Shown piece by piece: positions 1 to 5,625 of a stretch of 8,929 bases of DNA. The notes under the pieces were generated by a model that had not been told where the DNA came from, made no database searches, and was given only the letters and a program-made list of their open reading frames with translations. The translations under genes and the position numbers were made by a program. The number at the start of each line of letters is the position of its first letter. Positions within the stretch are counted from its first letter, which is position 1. The DNA lies in contig JAFGQM010000005.1 in the NCBI GenBank assembly GCA_016935655.1, positions 1 through 8,929 on the forward strand, written 5' to 3'. Source of the stretch: Candidatus Altarchaeota archaeon. GTDB lineage: Archaea; Altiarchaeota; Altiarchaeia; JAFGQM01.

Positions 1-305
1 GAGTCCGCCAGCACGAGCAGCGGCTTGACCACCGTCGAGAAGCTGTATCCGGCGACTACCAATGGTTTTCGGGTGTCGAATTTGTCAGAGAGCCAGCCTG
101 AGAGCAGCTTCAGAAAGCTCGACGTGCTTTCAGCTATGCCTTCTATAAGCCCGATGACGGACTTGCTCAACCCCAAGAAATTGGACATAAAAAGGGGCAG
201 GACAGTAAATATCATCTCGCTGCTGACATCGGTCAGGAAGCTGACTAAACCCATCCAGAATATGTTCCTTTCCACTCCCGCTATCTTTTTTGTCTCTTCG
301 GGCAT
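1..305 (-). CDS. MFS transporter, N-terminal part (cut by window edge)
   Basis: This is the first 101 codons of a major facilitator superfamily permease; the rest lies beyond position 1. Reading the minus strand from an ATG at 305-303, residues 15-45 form a hydrophobic first span with the DVSSEM signature (26-31) common in one prokaryotic MFS subfamily. Next comes a second span containing IGLIEGIAES (51-60), then the loop motif GWLSDKFDTRKPL (70-82), which matches MFS motif A between spans 2 and 3. A third span begins near 82. The gene starts 22 bases after the polymerase stop codon, so it is probably the last-transcribed member of that operon. No Shine-Dalgarno stands out. The substrate cannot be told from this fragment. 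The family call is strong; any drug or sugar specificity would be a guess. Confidence 0.85.
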   Translation of the reverse strand, partial: MPEETKKIAGVERNIFWMGLVSFLTDVSSEMIFTVLPLFMSNFLGLSKSVIGLIEGIAESTSSFLKLLSGWLSDKFDTRKPLVVAGYSFSTVVKPLLVLAD

Positions 306-327
306 CTTGATATTAGACTGGTATCCT

Positions 328-1416
328 TCAAAAATTCACCAGCGTCTTCTGCCCGGAGTCCTTATCGAAGTTGGATATCCCGACGCCGACCCGCCTTAGG
401 ACAACCTTGTTTTCCTTTAGATATCTCTGCACCAACTCCCTGGCAACCACTTTGATTACTTCCGGGTCCCTAGATGCAAGGGGGATTGTCTTGCTCCTTG
501 TCTTCCCTGTCAGCTCGGTGGTAACCATGAATATGGAAACGGTCCTGAACTTCTCCGGCCTTTCCTTAAACCTCTCAAAGACCTCTGCAGCTAATCTGTC
601 CGTTGTCTCACCTATGTACTCCGGGTCTTTACTGTCCTCCTTAAGGGTTGCTATCCTACCTAGTTGTTCCCTCTCGGTCGCCGGCTCTACCGGGGACTCA
701 TCAAAGCCCCTGGCCGCGTTATAGAGCCACCTGCCCTTTTTGTCGCTGAATATCCTCATCAGCTCTTCTAGGCTGAAGTTCTCCAGGTCGTCCAGGTTCT
801 CGATACCCTCCCGGTTTAGGCTCTCTAAGGTCTTGGGTCCGACGCCCCATATGTCACCAAGCGTGAATTTCCTCAGGAAACCCCTGGCATCATCCGGCTT
901 CACGACGGTCAGCCCGTCGGGCTTTTTAAATCCGGAAGCCATCTTGGCAACCAGCTTGTTTGGCCCTACGCCGATAGAACAAGTGAGCCTCTCCTTCTCT
1001 TTTACCTCGGCTTTTATCCTATGTGCAAGTTTCTCCGCCTTCTTGAAATCCGCCTGCGCGCGCATAGTGACATCCAAGAAGGCCTCATCTATGCTGCTCT
1101 GTTCCAGGACGTCCGCATTGGCCCCGAGTATGCCCATTATGTTCTTGGAGACGGTCTCATAGAGGGGCTTATTCACCTTCAAAAAGACCACATTACCCCC
1201 ACCCTTCTTTTTCGCAAATGCTATGGGCATCCCCGACTTTATCCCCAGCTTGCGCGCGGCATAGTTGGCCGATGCAACGGCCCCGCTGGTCTCGGTCCTG
1301 CCAGAGAACATACAGACGGCGATGGGCTTGCCCCGCAACTCCGGGTTCTCCCTCTCCTCGACAGAGGGATAGAAGGAGTCCATGTCAACATGTAGGATTA
1401 CCTTAGGGTCGTCCAT
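328..1416 (-). CDS. dinB: Y-family translesion DNA polymerase (DinB/Dpo4/Pol IV)
   Basis: This 362-residue protein is a DNA-damage-tolerant polymerase that copies past lesions without proofreading. Its length fits the roughly 350-residue archaeal Dpo4/Dbh family. The palm has HVDMDSFY (9-16), with metal ligand D11 and Y16 at the steric-gate position that excludes ribonucleotides. The second catalytic motif is SIDEAFLD (108-115), with D110 and E111. SIGVGPNKLVAKMAS (147-161) is the conserved Y-family segment, and a helix-hairpin-helix of the thumb lies at DIWGVGPKT (188-196). The little-finger domain spans about 245-350. The last seven residues, QKTLVNF, match the PIP-box pattern (Q, aliphatic, aromatic) that binds the PCNA clamp. 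All catalytic residues are present, so it should be active. It follows the methyltransferase by 21 bases and precedes the MFS gene by 22. The start at 1416 leaves five residues before the first core strand, as expected. Confidence 0.97.
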   Translation of the reverse strand: MDDPKVILHVDMDSFYPSVEERENPELRGKPIAVCMFSGRTETSGAVASANYAARKLGIKSGMPIAFAKKKGGGNVVFLKVNKPLYETVSKNIMGILGANADVLEQSSIDEAFLDVTMRAQADFKKAEKLAHRIKAEVKEKERLTCSIGVGPNKLVAKMASGFKKPDGLTVVKPDDARGFLRKFTLGDIWGVGPKTLESLNREGIENLDDLENFSLEELMRIFSDKKGRWLYNAARGFDESPVEPATEREQLGRIATLKEDSKDPEYIGETTDRLAAEVFERFKERPEKFRTVSIFMVTTELTGKTRSKTIPLASRDPEVIKVVARELVQRYLKENKVVLRRVGVGISNFDKDSGQKTLVNF

Positions 1417-1437
1417 CCTGTCTTCGGGTTAAGAAGC

Positions 1438-2130
1438 TCATCTCCTGTTTTTGAGAACCATGGAGAATGACACTCGCCCATATTCCCGGCCATAGACGAT
1501 CTCCTTGGACTTGTGAAGGCAGGAGTCCAAAACTTGAAAACGCTTCCCGAAGATTCCGGCCAGATCATCCTGGCTGTAGATTTTAGTCCTTATGCCGCTA
1601 TTTTTGTCGTAGACAATCCCTTTTCCCTTCATGTCCGAGTCCCCCAGCAGGGGGCCGTAATAGCCATCGTTCTTCGAGAAGGACTGTATAAGGAACAACC
1701 CCCCTTTCTTCAAGACCCTGCCCAGCTCACTGATGTACACTTCAATCTCGCTTTTCTTCAAGAGGTTGTCAAAGGAGGTTATGTCCATTGAGAAGTCAAA
1801 AAAATCCTTTTGATAGGGCAAGGGTTTGCCTAGCTCCCCCTCTATGAGATGGACTTTGTCATCGACACCCTCGGAAGCGGCCTTCTCGACGAACATTGAA
1901 AGTGCAGACGGAATAAAGTCAATGCCATATACCTCCAGGCCCATCTTCGCAAGAGGTATGCTGTTCCTGCCGTTGCCACAGCCCAGGTCCAACAACCTAC
2001 CTTGGACTATTGCGTTGCTCTTCTTTAAGAAATCCACAAAGTACGAAATGGCTGGTGAAGCCTCGGAAGAAAGCGAAGAAGGAGTCCCTTTGATCTCTTC
2101 ATACTCCCTAGCCCACCCATTCTTTTGCAT
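1438..2130 (-). CDS. Class I SAM-dependent methyltransferase
   Basis: This 230-residue soluble protein has a Rossmann-like methyltransferase fold. Motif I is LLDLGCGNG (46-54), the glycine-rich S-adenosylmethionine loop. The acidic residue that contacts the ribose is in VYGIDF (67-72, D71). Motif IV is near FDFSMDITSFD (111-121), and the post-motif strand is LGRVLKKGGLFLIQSF (136-151). The N-terminal 40 residues form a helical cap with Trp and Tyr residues, as in methyltransferase 11/25-like small-molecule enzymes. The substrate is unknown. The organisation resembles tellurite-resistance TehB-like and other 'domain-containing' enzymes, but nothing here fixes it. It is first in a three-gene run with dinB and the MFS gene. 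A TATA-like CTTTTTAAG lies about 35 bases before the ATG, giving a predicted leader under 10 bases. Confidence 0.9.
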   Translation of the reverse strand: MQKNGWAREYEEIKGTPSSLSSEASPAISYFVDFLKKSNAIVQGRLLDLGCGNGRNSIPLAKMGLEVYGIDFIPSALSMFVEKAASEGVDDKVHLIEGELGKPLPYQKDFFDFSMDITSFDNLLKKSEIEVYISELGRVLKKGGLFLIQSFSKNDGYYGPLLGDSDMKGKGIVYDKNSGIRTKIYSQDDLAGIFGKRFQVLDSCLHKSKEIVYGREYGRVSFSMVLKNRR

Positions 2131-2160
2131 TGTTAATGTTCTATCTATTTTTGGTTACAT

Positions 2161-2170
2161 CTTAAAAAGT
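2161..2170 (-). promoter_or_regulatory. TATA-like box for the methyltransferase-dinB-MFS operon
   Basis: On the minus strand the sequence reads CTTTTTAAG, centred near 2165. A start of transcription about 26 bases downstream falls near 2139, some 9 bases before the ATG at 2130. This matches the spacing seen before several other genes in the window. It is inferred from pattern and spacing only. Confidence 0.5.
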
Positions 2171-2195
2171 GTGTTGGTGCGGGAATAGGAGAAGG

Positions 2196-2205
2196 CTATA
2201 AAAAG
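2196..2205 (+). promoter_or_regulatory. TATA-like box facing the small plus-strand ORF
   Basis: The plus strand reads CTATAAAAAG inside a GC-rich flank (GAAGG before it, GGTCC after). It is one of the best TATA matches in the window. A transcript would start near 2226, about 40 bases before the ATG at 2266. A 15-codon reading frame begins at 2222 and ends in an ATGA overlap with that ATG. This is the main reason to take the downstream small ORF seriously. Confidence 0.4.
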
Positions 2206-2265
2206 GGTCCTCCCCGGGCAAATGCGATGTTTTCATAAACAGCCGTGCATAATAGCCGGGGGGAA

Positions 2266-2382
2266 ATGAGACCTAGGTTCACCAGGGGGGCCAGTGGCGG
2301 ATTCAAGAAGGAGATCCTCAAGTGGCTGATGGAATATGACCCTAGCGGAATCTACAGGGATCGGAATTCTGAGTTCAAATAA
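2266..2382 (+). CDS. Possible small protein, 38 residues, unknown
   Basis: A short reading frame starts at ATG 2266 and ends at TAA 2380-2382. The product begins MRPRFTRGASGG, continues with an amphipathic stretch FKKEILKWLMEY (13-24), and ends DPSGIYRDRNSEFK. It is basic at the start with one likely helix, which could bind nucleic acid or protein, but no family is recognisable. A run of G residues (2258-2263) just before the ATG may act as a weak ribosome site, and a good TATA-like box lies at 2196-2205. It converges with the zinc-finger gene, the two stop codons being 2 bases apart. That packing favours two real genes, but 38 codons can be open by chance, so this call is tentative. Confidence 0.4.
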   Translation: MRPRFTRGASGGFKKEILKWLMEYDPSGIYRDRNSEFK

Positions 2383-2384
2383 CT

Positions 2385-2558
2385 CTACCGGCCGCCTGTC
2401 TGGAAGACGACGAGGCTGTGGTCACAGGGCTCACCATGCCAGCTGCAGGAGTTCTTGCAACAACCCAGATGTGTAAAGCCTTTTTTGTGGGAGCAAAGGT
2501 TTGCGTGGTGCTCATCTGCTATGTCCTGTTTGCATATCTCACAGATAATCTTAATCAC
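2385..2558 (-). CDS. Small Cys/His-rich zinc-finger-like protein, 57 residues
   Basis: Reading the minus strand from GTG at 2558-2556 gives 57 codons ending in TAG at 2387-2385. The product carries seven Cys and six His in finger-like spacing: C6-x2-C9, C22-x-H24, H30-x2-C33-C34, C38-x2-H41 and C45-x-H47, enough for two zinc sites. The start ICEICKQDI is typical of a zinc knuckle, and the middle (FTHLGCCKNSCSW) recalls the second half of small archaeal zinc-ribbon or RING-like modules. An in-frame TAG lies directly before the GTG and no ATG follows nearby, so GTG is the only reasonable start. A TATA-like GATTTTTATTC (2587-2597) sits about 34 bases before it. No function can be named; DNA, RNA or protein binding are all possible. 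Chance is unlikely to produce so ordered a Cys/His pattern. Confidence 0.72.
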   Translation of the reverse strand: MIKIICEICKQDIADEHHANLCSHKKGFTHLGCCKNSCSWHGEPCDHSLVVFQTGGR

Positions 2559-2586
2559 CTATTGGGCCATATATTTACCGAACCCT

Positions 2587-2597
2587 GAATAAAAATC
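2587..2597 (-). promoter_or_regulatory. TATA-like box for the small zinc-finger gene
   Basis: The minus strand reads GATTTTTATTC, centred near 2592, which predicts a transcript start near 2566, 8 bases before the GTG. A second AT-rich run, TAAATATA around 2568-2576, is too close to the GTG to serve as a normal TATA box. The divergent TPR gene has its own box 15 bases away. Confidence 0.4.
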
Positions 2598-2602
2598 ACT
2601 AG

Positions 2603-2612
2603 ATTTTTTAAG
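2603..2612 (+). promoter_or_regulatory. TATA-like box for the TPR gene
   Basis: The plus strand reads ATTTTTTAAG, centred near 2607. A start 25 to 26 bases downstream coincides with the ATG at 2632, implying a leaderless transcript. No Shine-Dalgarno is present, which agrees. Confidence 0.5.
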
Positions 2613-2631
2613 TCAAGAACGTTATTATTAC

Positions 2632-3120
2632 ATGGAAAAGGGATGGTCAAGAATAGAGAAGCTGCTCAAGGCAGGTGACGAGGCAAATAAAGCAAGCGAC
2701 ACTGACAGAGCATTAGAAGACTATTCCCAGGTTCTAACAGAGATCCCAAAAAGCATAGGCTCTTTGCCTGAAGAGAAAAGAAGGGAGGTTCTAAACCATG
2801 TCGTATCCCAATTATACGACGGCTTGGGGCGCATGCTCCAAAAGATGGATGAGGATGAAAGAGCCTTAACGCTGTACGAGAAGGCTCTAACGCATGCCAA
2901 TGACCCTGATATGATGGCGCGGATAAACAAGGACATGGTCCAGTCTTATATAACGCAAGGCAACTTCGGTTTGGCAAGCGAATGCTTCAAGAACTCCAAG
3001 CTCTATTCAGACAAGATGCTGCCCAGAGAGCTCGAGCTCTTCAAGGGGCAGCACATGGGGCTTCCGGTTGACAAATGCATAAGGGAACTTGAGGGCATAA
3101 AAGGACTTCTCCAAGAGTAA
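2632..3120 (+). CDS. TPR-like helical repeat protein, unknown role
   Basis: This 162-residue soluble protein is almost all helix, with no signal peptide or membrane span. Three helix-turn-helix units resemble tetratricopeptide repeats. The first covers about 7-40, with DRALEDYSQVLTEIP. The second covers 56-90, with LYDGLGRMLQKMDEDERALTLYEKAL, the most canonical copy. The third covers 97-125, with YITQGNFGLASECFKNS. Spacing of the small residues (G, A) and the aromatic followed by xxAL fits the TPR pattern, so a protein-interaction scaffold is the likely role. The partner is unknown. The gene stands alone on the plus strand between a divergent small zinc-finger gene and a convergent antiporter operon. 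Its transcript appears leaderless. Confidence 0.82.
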   Translation: MEKGWSRIEKLLKAGDEANKASDTDRALEDYSQVLTEIPKSIGSLPEEKRREVLNHVVSQLYDGLGRMLQKMDEDERALTLYEKALTHANDPDMMARINKDMVQSYITQGNFGLASECFKNSKLYSDKMLPRELELFKGQHMGLPVDKCIRELEGIKGLLQE

Positions 3121-3146
3121 ATCTAGCCCAAGACAGGATGTAAACT

Positions 3147-3224
3147 AGGCGGGGAGGATTAGTTACCACCCTTGGACTGGAGGAAAATGTCCATATAGCA
3201 TGGTAGCATTTGCCACCCCCGCCT
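3147..3224 (-). ncRNA. Candidate structured RNA, about 78 nt, unknown class
   Basis: On the minus strand this stretch begins AGGCGGGG and ends CCCCGCCT, closing an 8-bp GC-rich terminal stem. Inside are three further hairpins that fill the space almost completely: GUGGC/GCUAC with a 4-base loop (3203-3216), UGGAC/GUCCA with an 11-base loop (3173-3193) and AGGGU/AUCCU with an 8-base loop (3155-3172, one G-U pair). The result is a tRNA-sized four-way junction, but it lacks the conserved tRNA bases (no GG in the first loop, no TTC in the last) and a 7-base anticodon loop. A TATA-like box at 3245-3254 predicts a start at about 3224, the first base of the stem. A nested fold using UACCA/UGGUA (3201-3205 with 3164-3168) is an alternative. 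It could instead be a termination structure for the convergent genes. Confidence 0.35.
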
Positions 3225-3244
3225 GAGAATATAACGATACCATC

Positions 3245-3254
3245 TATAAAAATT
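3245..3254 (-). promoter_or_regulatory. TATA-like box upstream of the candidate RNA
   Basis: The minus strand reads AATTTTTATAG, centred near 3249, between two convergent genes where no protein-gene promoter is needed. A start 25 to 26 bases downstream lands on 3224, where the terminal stem of the candidate RNA begins. Confidence 0.35.
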
Positions 3255-3277
3255 AATAGTCTGACGTTGTCTGGGGA

Positions 3278-4492
3278 TCATGCCCTTCTTTCCTTCTCGA
3301 TGCGCTTTCCTATGAGCTTCATCATAGTAGGCGCTATCAATATTGTCATGGCTATAAGGAGGAGAGCCGCTGAGAACAAGGTCTCTACACCCTTAAGACC
3401 TAGCGCGCCACCAAAAGTCAGCACATCGTTCCTTGTCAATGCTAGTAGGGAGGTCATGACTATAAGGGTCACCTCCCCAGATGGGACCAAGCCAAACCCC
3501 ATTATCAAAGATTCCCATTTTGAGTAGTGGAATAGCCGTCCCACGACGACGGCCACACAAAGGTGTATTGGTATCAGGACAAGGAGCATTGTTATCGCCA
3601 ACAAGCCGGATTCGAATATGTTCCCAAGGTTTATCATCGCCCCCGTGACTGCAAAGAAGATTGGTATGAATATGCCATAGGAGATGGATGAGAGTTTATG
3701 TGCGAAGGTCTCTGTCTCGAGTATAGAGGACCGGGATAGGGCAATGCCGGCGAAGAACGCGCCTATCATGGTGCTCAGGCCGAAGTTCTTGGCCAGGAAG
3801 GCGATCAACAAAGCCATAACAAAGACCAGGGTAAATTGGGCCTCTTCGACCCTCAGCCTGACCGAATAAGCCATAAGGAACGGGAAGAGCTTCTCGGCGA
3901 CGAAGAAGATGAAGAAGAAGACGAATATGCCACCAAAGACAAATGCTATGTCCGCAAGCATGTTGCCAGAGCCGGTAGTGAGGACTCCCACGACCAATGT
4001 TAGTAATAGCAGGCCTGTTATATCGTTTATTATAAGCGTCCCTATTATCGTCTTGCCGGCGCGAGTGTTGAGGTGGTTGCAGTCCAGTAGGGACCTGACG
4101 GTAACGCCCATGGAAGTAGCCCCCAGGGCGATACCGAGCATAAGGGCAGTGGGGAACGGATAACCAGTGGATATGGCCCAAAAGGTGACGAAAAAGAGTG
4201 GGACAAAGGATCTCAATAGGCTCATTGTTATAGAAGCACTCTTGTTGCTGAGCATGCTCTTTATGTCGACATGTTCGAAGCCTGCGACAAAAAGGAGCAT
4301 TATTATCCCTACTTCAGCCAACAGGCTGAATGCAGGGTCTTCCGGGTGCACAAAACCAAACAAGGCTGGGCCGAGTATTATGCCGGCGCTCAGTTCCCCC
4401 AGGATACTAGGAATGCCAAGCCTCTCGCAGAACTCCCCGAATATCTTTGCTAGTATCAGCAGTAGCGCTAGGCTTAAGAGCGGCTCAATCAT
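3278..4492 (-). CDS. CPA-type monovalent cation/H+ antiporter (Kef/NapA-like)
   Basis: This 404-residue integral membrane protein has about 12 hydrophobic segments and no cytoplasmic regulatory tail, the size of a bare antiporter domain. Features of the cation:proton antiporter superfamily are visible: LGIPSILGELSAGIILGP (25-42) at the start, GIIMLLFVAGFE (62-73), and the ion-binding pair N156-D157 in LIINDITG of the fifth to sixth span, followed by FGLSTMIGAFFAGIALS (237-253) and FIPIFFAVTGAMI (275-287). An Asn-Asp pair is typical of electroneutral members, while electrogenic ones have Asp-Asp. The late motif reads VPSGE (336-340), with Ser where many relatives have Arg. It exchanges Na+ or K+ for protons across the membrane. 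The start lies 2 bases after the CBS stop codon, so the two are co-transcribed and probably act together. Confidence 0.92.
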   Translation of the reverse strand: MIEPLLSLALLLILAKIFGEFCERLGIPSILGELSAGIILGPALFGFVHPEDPAFSLLAEVGIIMLLFVAGFEHVDIKSMLSNKSASITMSLLRSFVPLFFVTFWAISTGYPFPTALMLGIALGATSMGVTVRSLLDCNHLNTRAGKTIIGTLIINDITGLLLLTLVVGVLTTGSGNMLADIAFVFGGIFVFFFIFFVAEKLFPFLMAYSVRLRVEEAQFTLVFVMALLIAFLAKNFGLSTMIGAFFAGIALSRSSILETETFAHKLSSISYGIFIPIFFAVTGAMINLGNIFESGLLAITMLLVLIPIHLCVAVVVGRLFHYSKWESLIMGFGLVPSGEVTLIVMTSLLALTRNDVLTFGGALGLKGVETLFSAALLLIAMTILIAPTMMKLIGKRIEKERRA

Positions 4493-4494
4493 TT

Positions 4495-4965
4495 TTAACG
4501 GTTCTTGACCTTTTTCCTGGCCAAGAGGGTTTTGTCGATATGCCTAAGGATATCCAAATCCGACAAAAAGCCCAATGGTCTACCTTTATTGTCCACAACT
4601 TCCAGGGTCTTTACGTCAGAATCCAGCATAAGCTTCACTATATCCCCGACCCTCATATCCGCCCGTATCTTGACCTCATGGGTCCTCATAAGGTCCCCTA
4701 CAACTGTAGCGTATCTCTCCATGATGTCCATAATCCCCCGGGGGCCTAGTATTGTCCCCTCCTCGACATACCTCGGCGGCAGTACCATCTTGAGCAGCTC
4801 GTGCTGGATAATCTCGCCTACGAACTTGCCATTCTCGTCCACCACCGGAAAGACAATGTCGGGTTTTGTAATGAAAATCTTTATAGCCTTGTCTAGGGAA
4901 TCGGTCTTCTTGAGCGTTGGGAACTTTTTCCTCATCAAATCCTTTGCAGTGGGCTCTTTTTCCAT
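4495..4965 (-). CDS. Tandem CBS-domain protein, likely antiporter regulator
   Basis: This 156-residue soluble protein consists of two CBS domains. CBS1 is about 7-62, with DLMRKKFPTL, then FPVVDENGKFVGEI. CBS2 is about 90-146, with GDLMRTHEVKI, then LEVVDNKGRPLGFLSDLDIL. Paired CBS domains form a Bateman module that binds adenosyl ligands (AMP, ATP, SAM or similar) and gates enzymes, channels and transporters. The linker PPRYVEEGTILGPRGI (63-78) sits between the halves. Because the antiporter starts 2 bases downstream, this is most likely its cytoplasmic ligand sensor, a function often fused to transporters in other organisms. Which ligand it binds is not visible. The ATG at 4965 is preceded by divergent AT-rich promoter sequence shared with the plus-strand gene at 5067. 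Confidence 0.9.
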   Translation of the reverse strand: MEKEPTAKDLMRKKFPTLKKTDSLDKAIKIFITKPDIVFPVVDENGKFVGEIIQHELLKMVLPPRYVEEGTILGPRGIMDIMERYATVVGDLMRTHEVKIRADMRVGDIVKLMLDSDVKTLEVVDNKGRPLGFLSDLDILRHIDKTLLARKKVKNR

Positions 4966-4990
4966 TTTGCATCAGATTAAAAATCCTAGA

Positions 4991-5000
4991 AAATATTAAG
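4991..5000 (-). promoter_or_regulatory. TATA-like box for the CBS-antiporter operon
   Basis: The minus strand reads CTTAATATTT, centred near 4995, predicting a start near 4970 and a leader of about 5 bases. A second candidate, GTTTTTATTC (5008-5017), would start transcription about 20 bases earlier. Both belong to the divergent region 4966-5066. Confidence 0.45.
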
Positions 5001-5027
5001 GATGATGGAATAAAAACGATTCAACCG

Positions 5028-5037
5028 ATTTTTATTT
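5028..5037 (+). promoter_or_regulatory. TATA-like box for the exported protein at 5067
   Basis: The plus strand reads ATTTTTATTT, centred near 5032, predicting a start near 5058, about 8 bases before the ATG. With ATAAAAACG at 5010-5018 it forms an imperfect inverted repeat around 5010-5035, so two oppositely facing boxes lie back to back in this 101-base divergent region. Confidence 0.45.
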
Positions 5038-5066
5038 TTTGCCATTGCTAAATAGCCGCATACAAA

Positions 5067-5618
5067 ATGAAAGGGGTTCAGTATAGGCTCATAATATACG
5101 TCCTGGTCTTCCTCTTAGGCATCCTGATGGCTTATTCCCTCATGGGCAGCAACGATGCCGGCTCTTGCAGGGCGAATCTGGACAGCTGTGTAAATGAAAA
5201 AGAGGCACTCTATGAACAGCGGATAGACCCGGACATCAAGAACGAGCTCCAGGAGTGCGAGAACATGAGCAATGCCTTGTCTTATGCCCTGGGCAGTCTA
5301 AAGAGTAACTTCACAGAATACTGCGGTATGTTCGGCACAATACCCACATCTGGGAAGATAGACGCACTGTCGAGCAAGGTGGAAAAGGTCAAGTTCAGGA
5401 CAAGCATGGATTTCATTGACATACCCTTCGGCGGGCCCGCATTCGACTACTGCTCCCTAAAGTTTAAGGAATTGATGAAGGGCGACAGTTTTTATAGTTC
5501 CGGGGAAAACTACAAGTGCGCAGGTGTGAGTATTGACAGGACAGGGTACACACTGAATATCGACTGCGTGTGCGGTTATTACCCGAACCCGACAACAAAG
5601 GTCATATTACCCCCATAG
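5067..5618 (+). CDS. N-anchored exported protein with eight Cys, unknown
   Basis: This 183-residue protein has a short positive N-terminus (K2, R7), then a single hydrophobic span (8-26, YRLIIYVLVFLLGILMAYS). This predicts the N-terminus inside and the rest outside, either anchored or cleaved. The outer part starts with a Cys-flanked helical segment (C34, C41, C64; about 33-80) likely to form a short coiled coil. A compact domain follows with C86, C129, C151, C167 and C169. Eight outside cysteines suggest up to four disulfides, including the close pair CVC. No family is recognised; the C-terminal motif RTGYTLNIDCVCGYYPNP looks like a beta strand and turn. It is the only plus-strand gene on the right side and converges with the CARDB gene, 7 bases between stops. 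A T6 run at 5630-5635 may end its transcript. Confidence 0.82.
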   Translation: MKGVQYRLIIYVLVFLLGILMAYSLMGSNDAGSCRANLDSCVNEKEALYEQRIDPDIKNELQECENMSNALSYALGSLKSNFTEYCGMFGTIPTSGKIDALSSKVEKVKFRTSMDFIDIPFGGPAFDYCSLKFKELMKGDSFYSSGENYKCAGVSIDRTGYTLNIDCVCGYYPNPTTKVILPP

Positions 5619-5625
5619 GACAAAA

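Noticed and set aside
3147..3224. A normal tRNA gene in the cloverleaf-like stretch
   Set aside because: The outer stem and three hairpins are tRNA-sized, but there is no GG in the first loop, no TTC in the last, no 7-base anticodon loop and no 9-base-spaced linker. It is kept only as an unclassified candidate RNA.
3163..3243. A 26-codon minus-strand frame starting at ATG 3243
   Set aside because: It lies just below the TATA-like box and reads through the candidate RNA, but its product shows no motif, and 26 codons open by chance is common.
4505..4999. A 164-codon plus-strand frame opposite the CBS gene
   Set aside because: It overlaps the CBS coding sequence fully, and the CBS product has two recognisable domains while this product has none.
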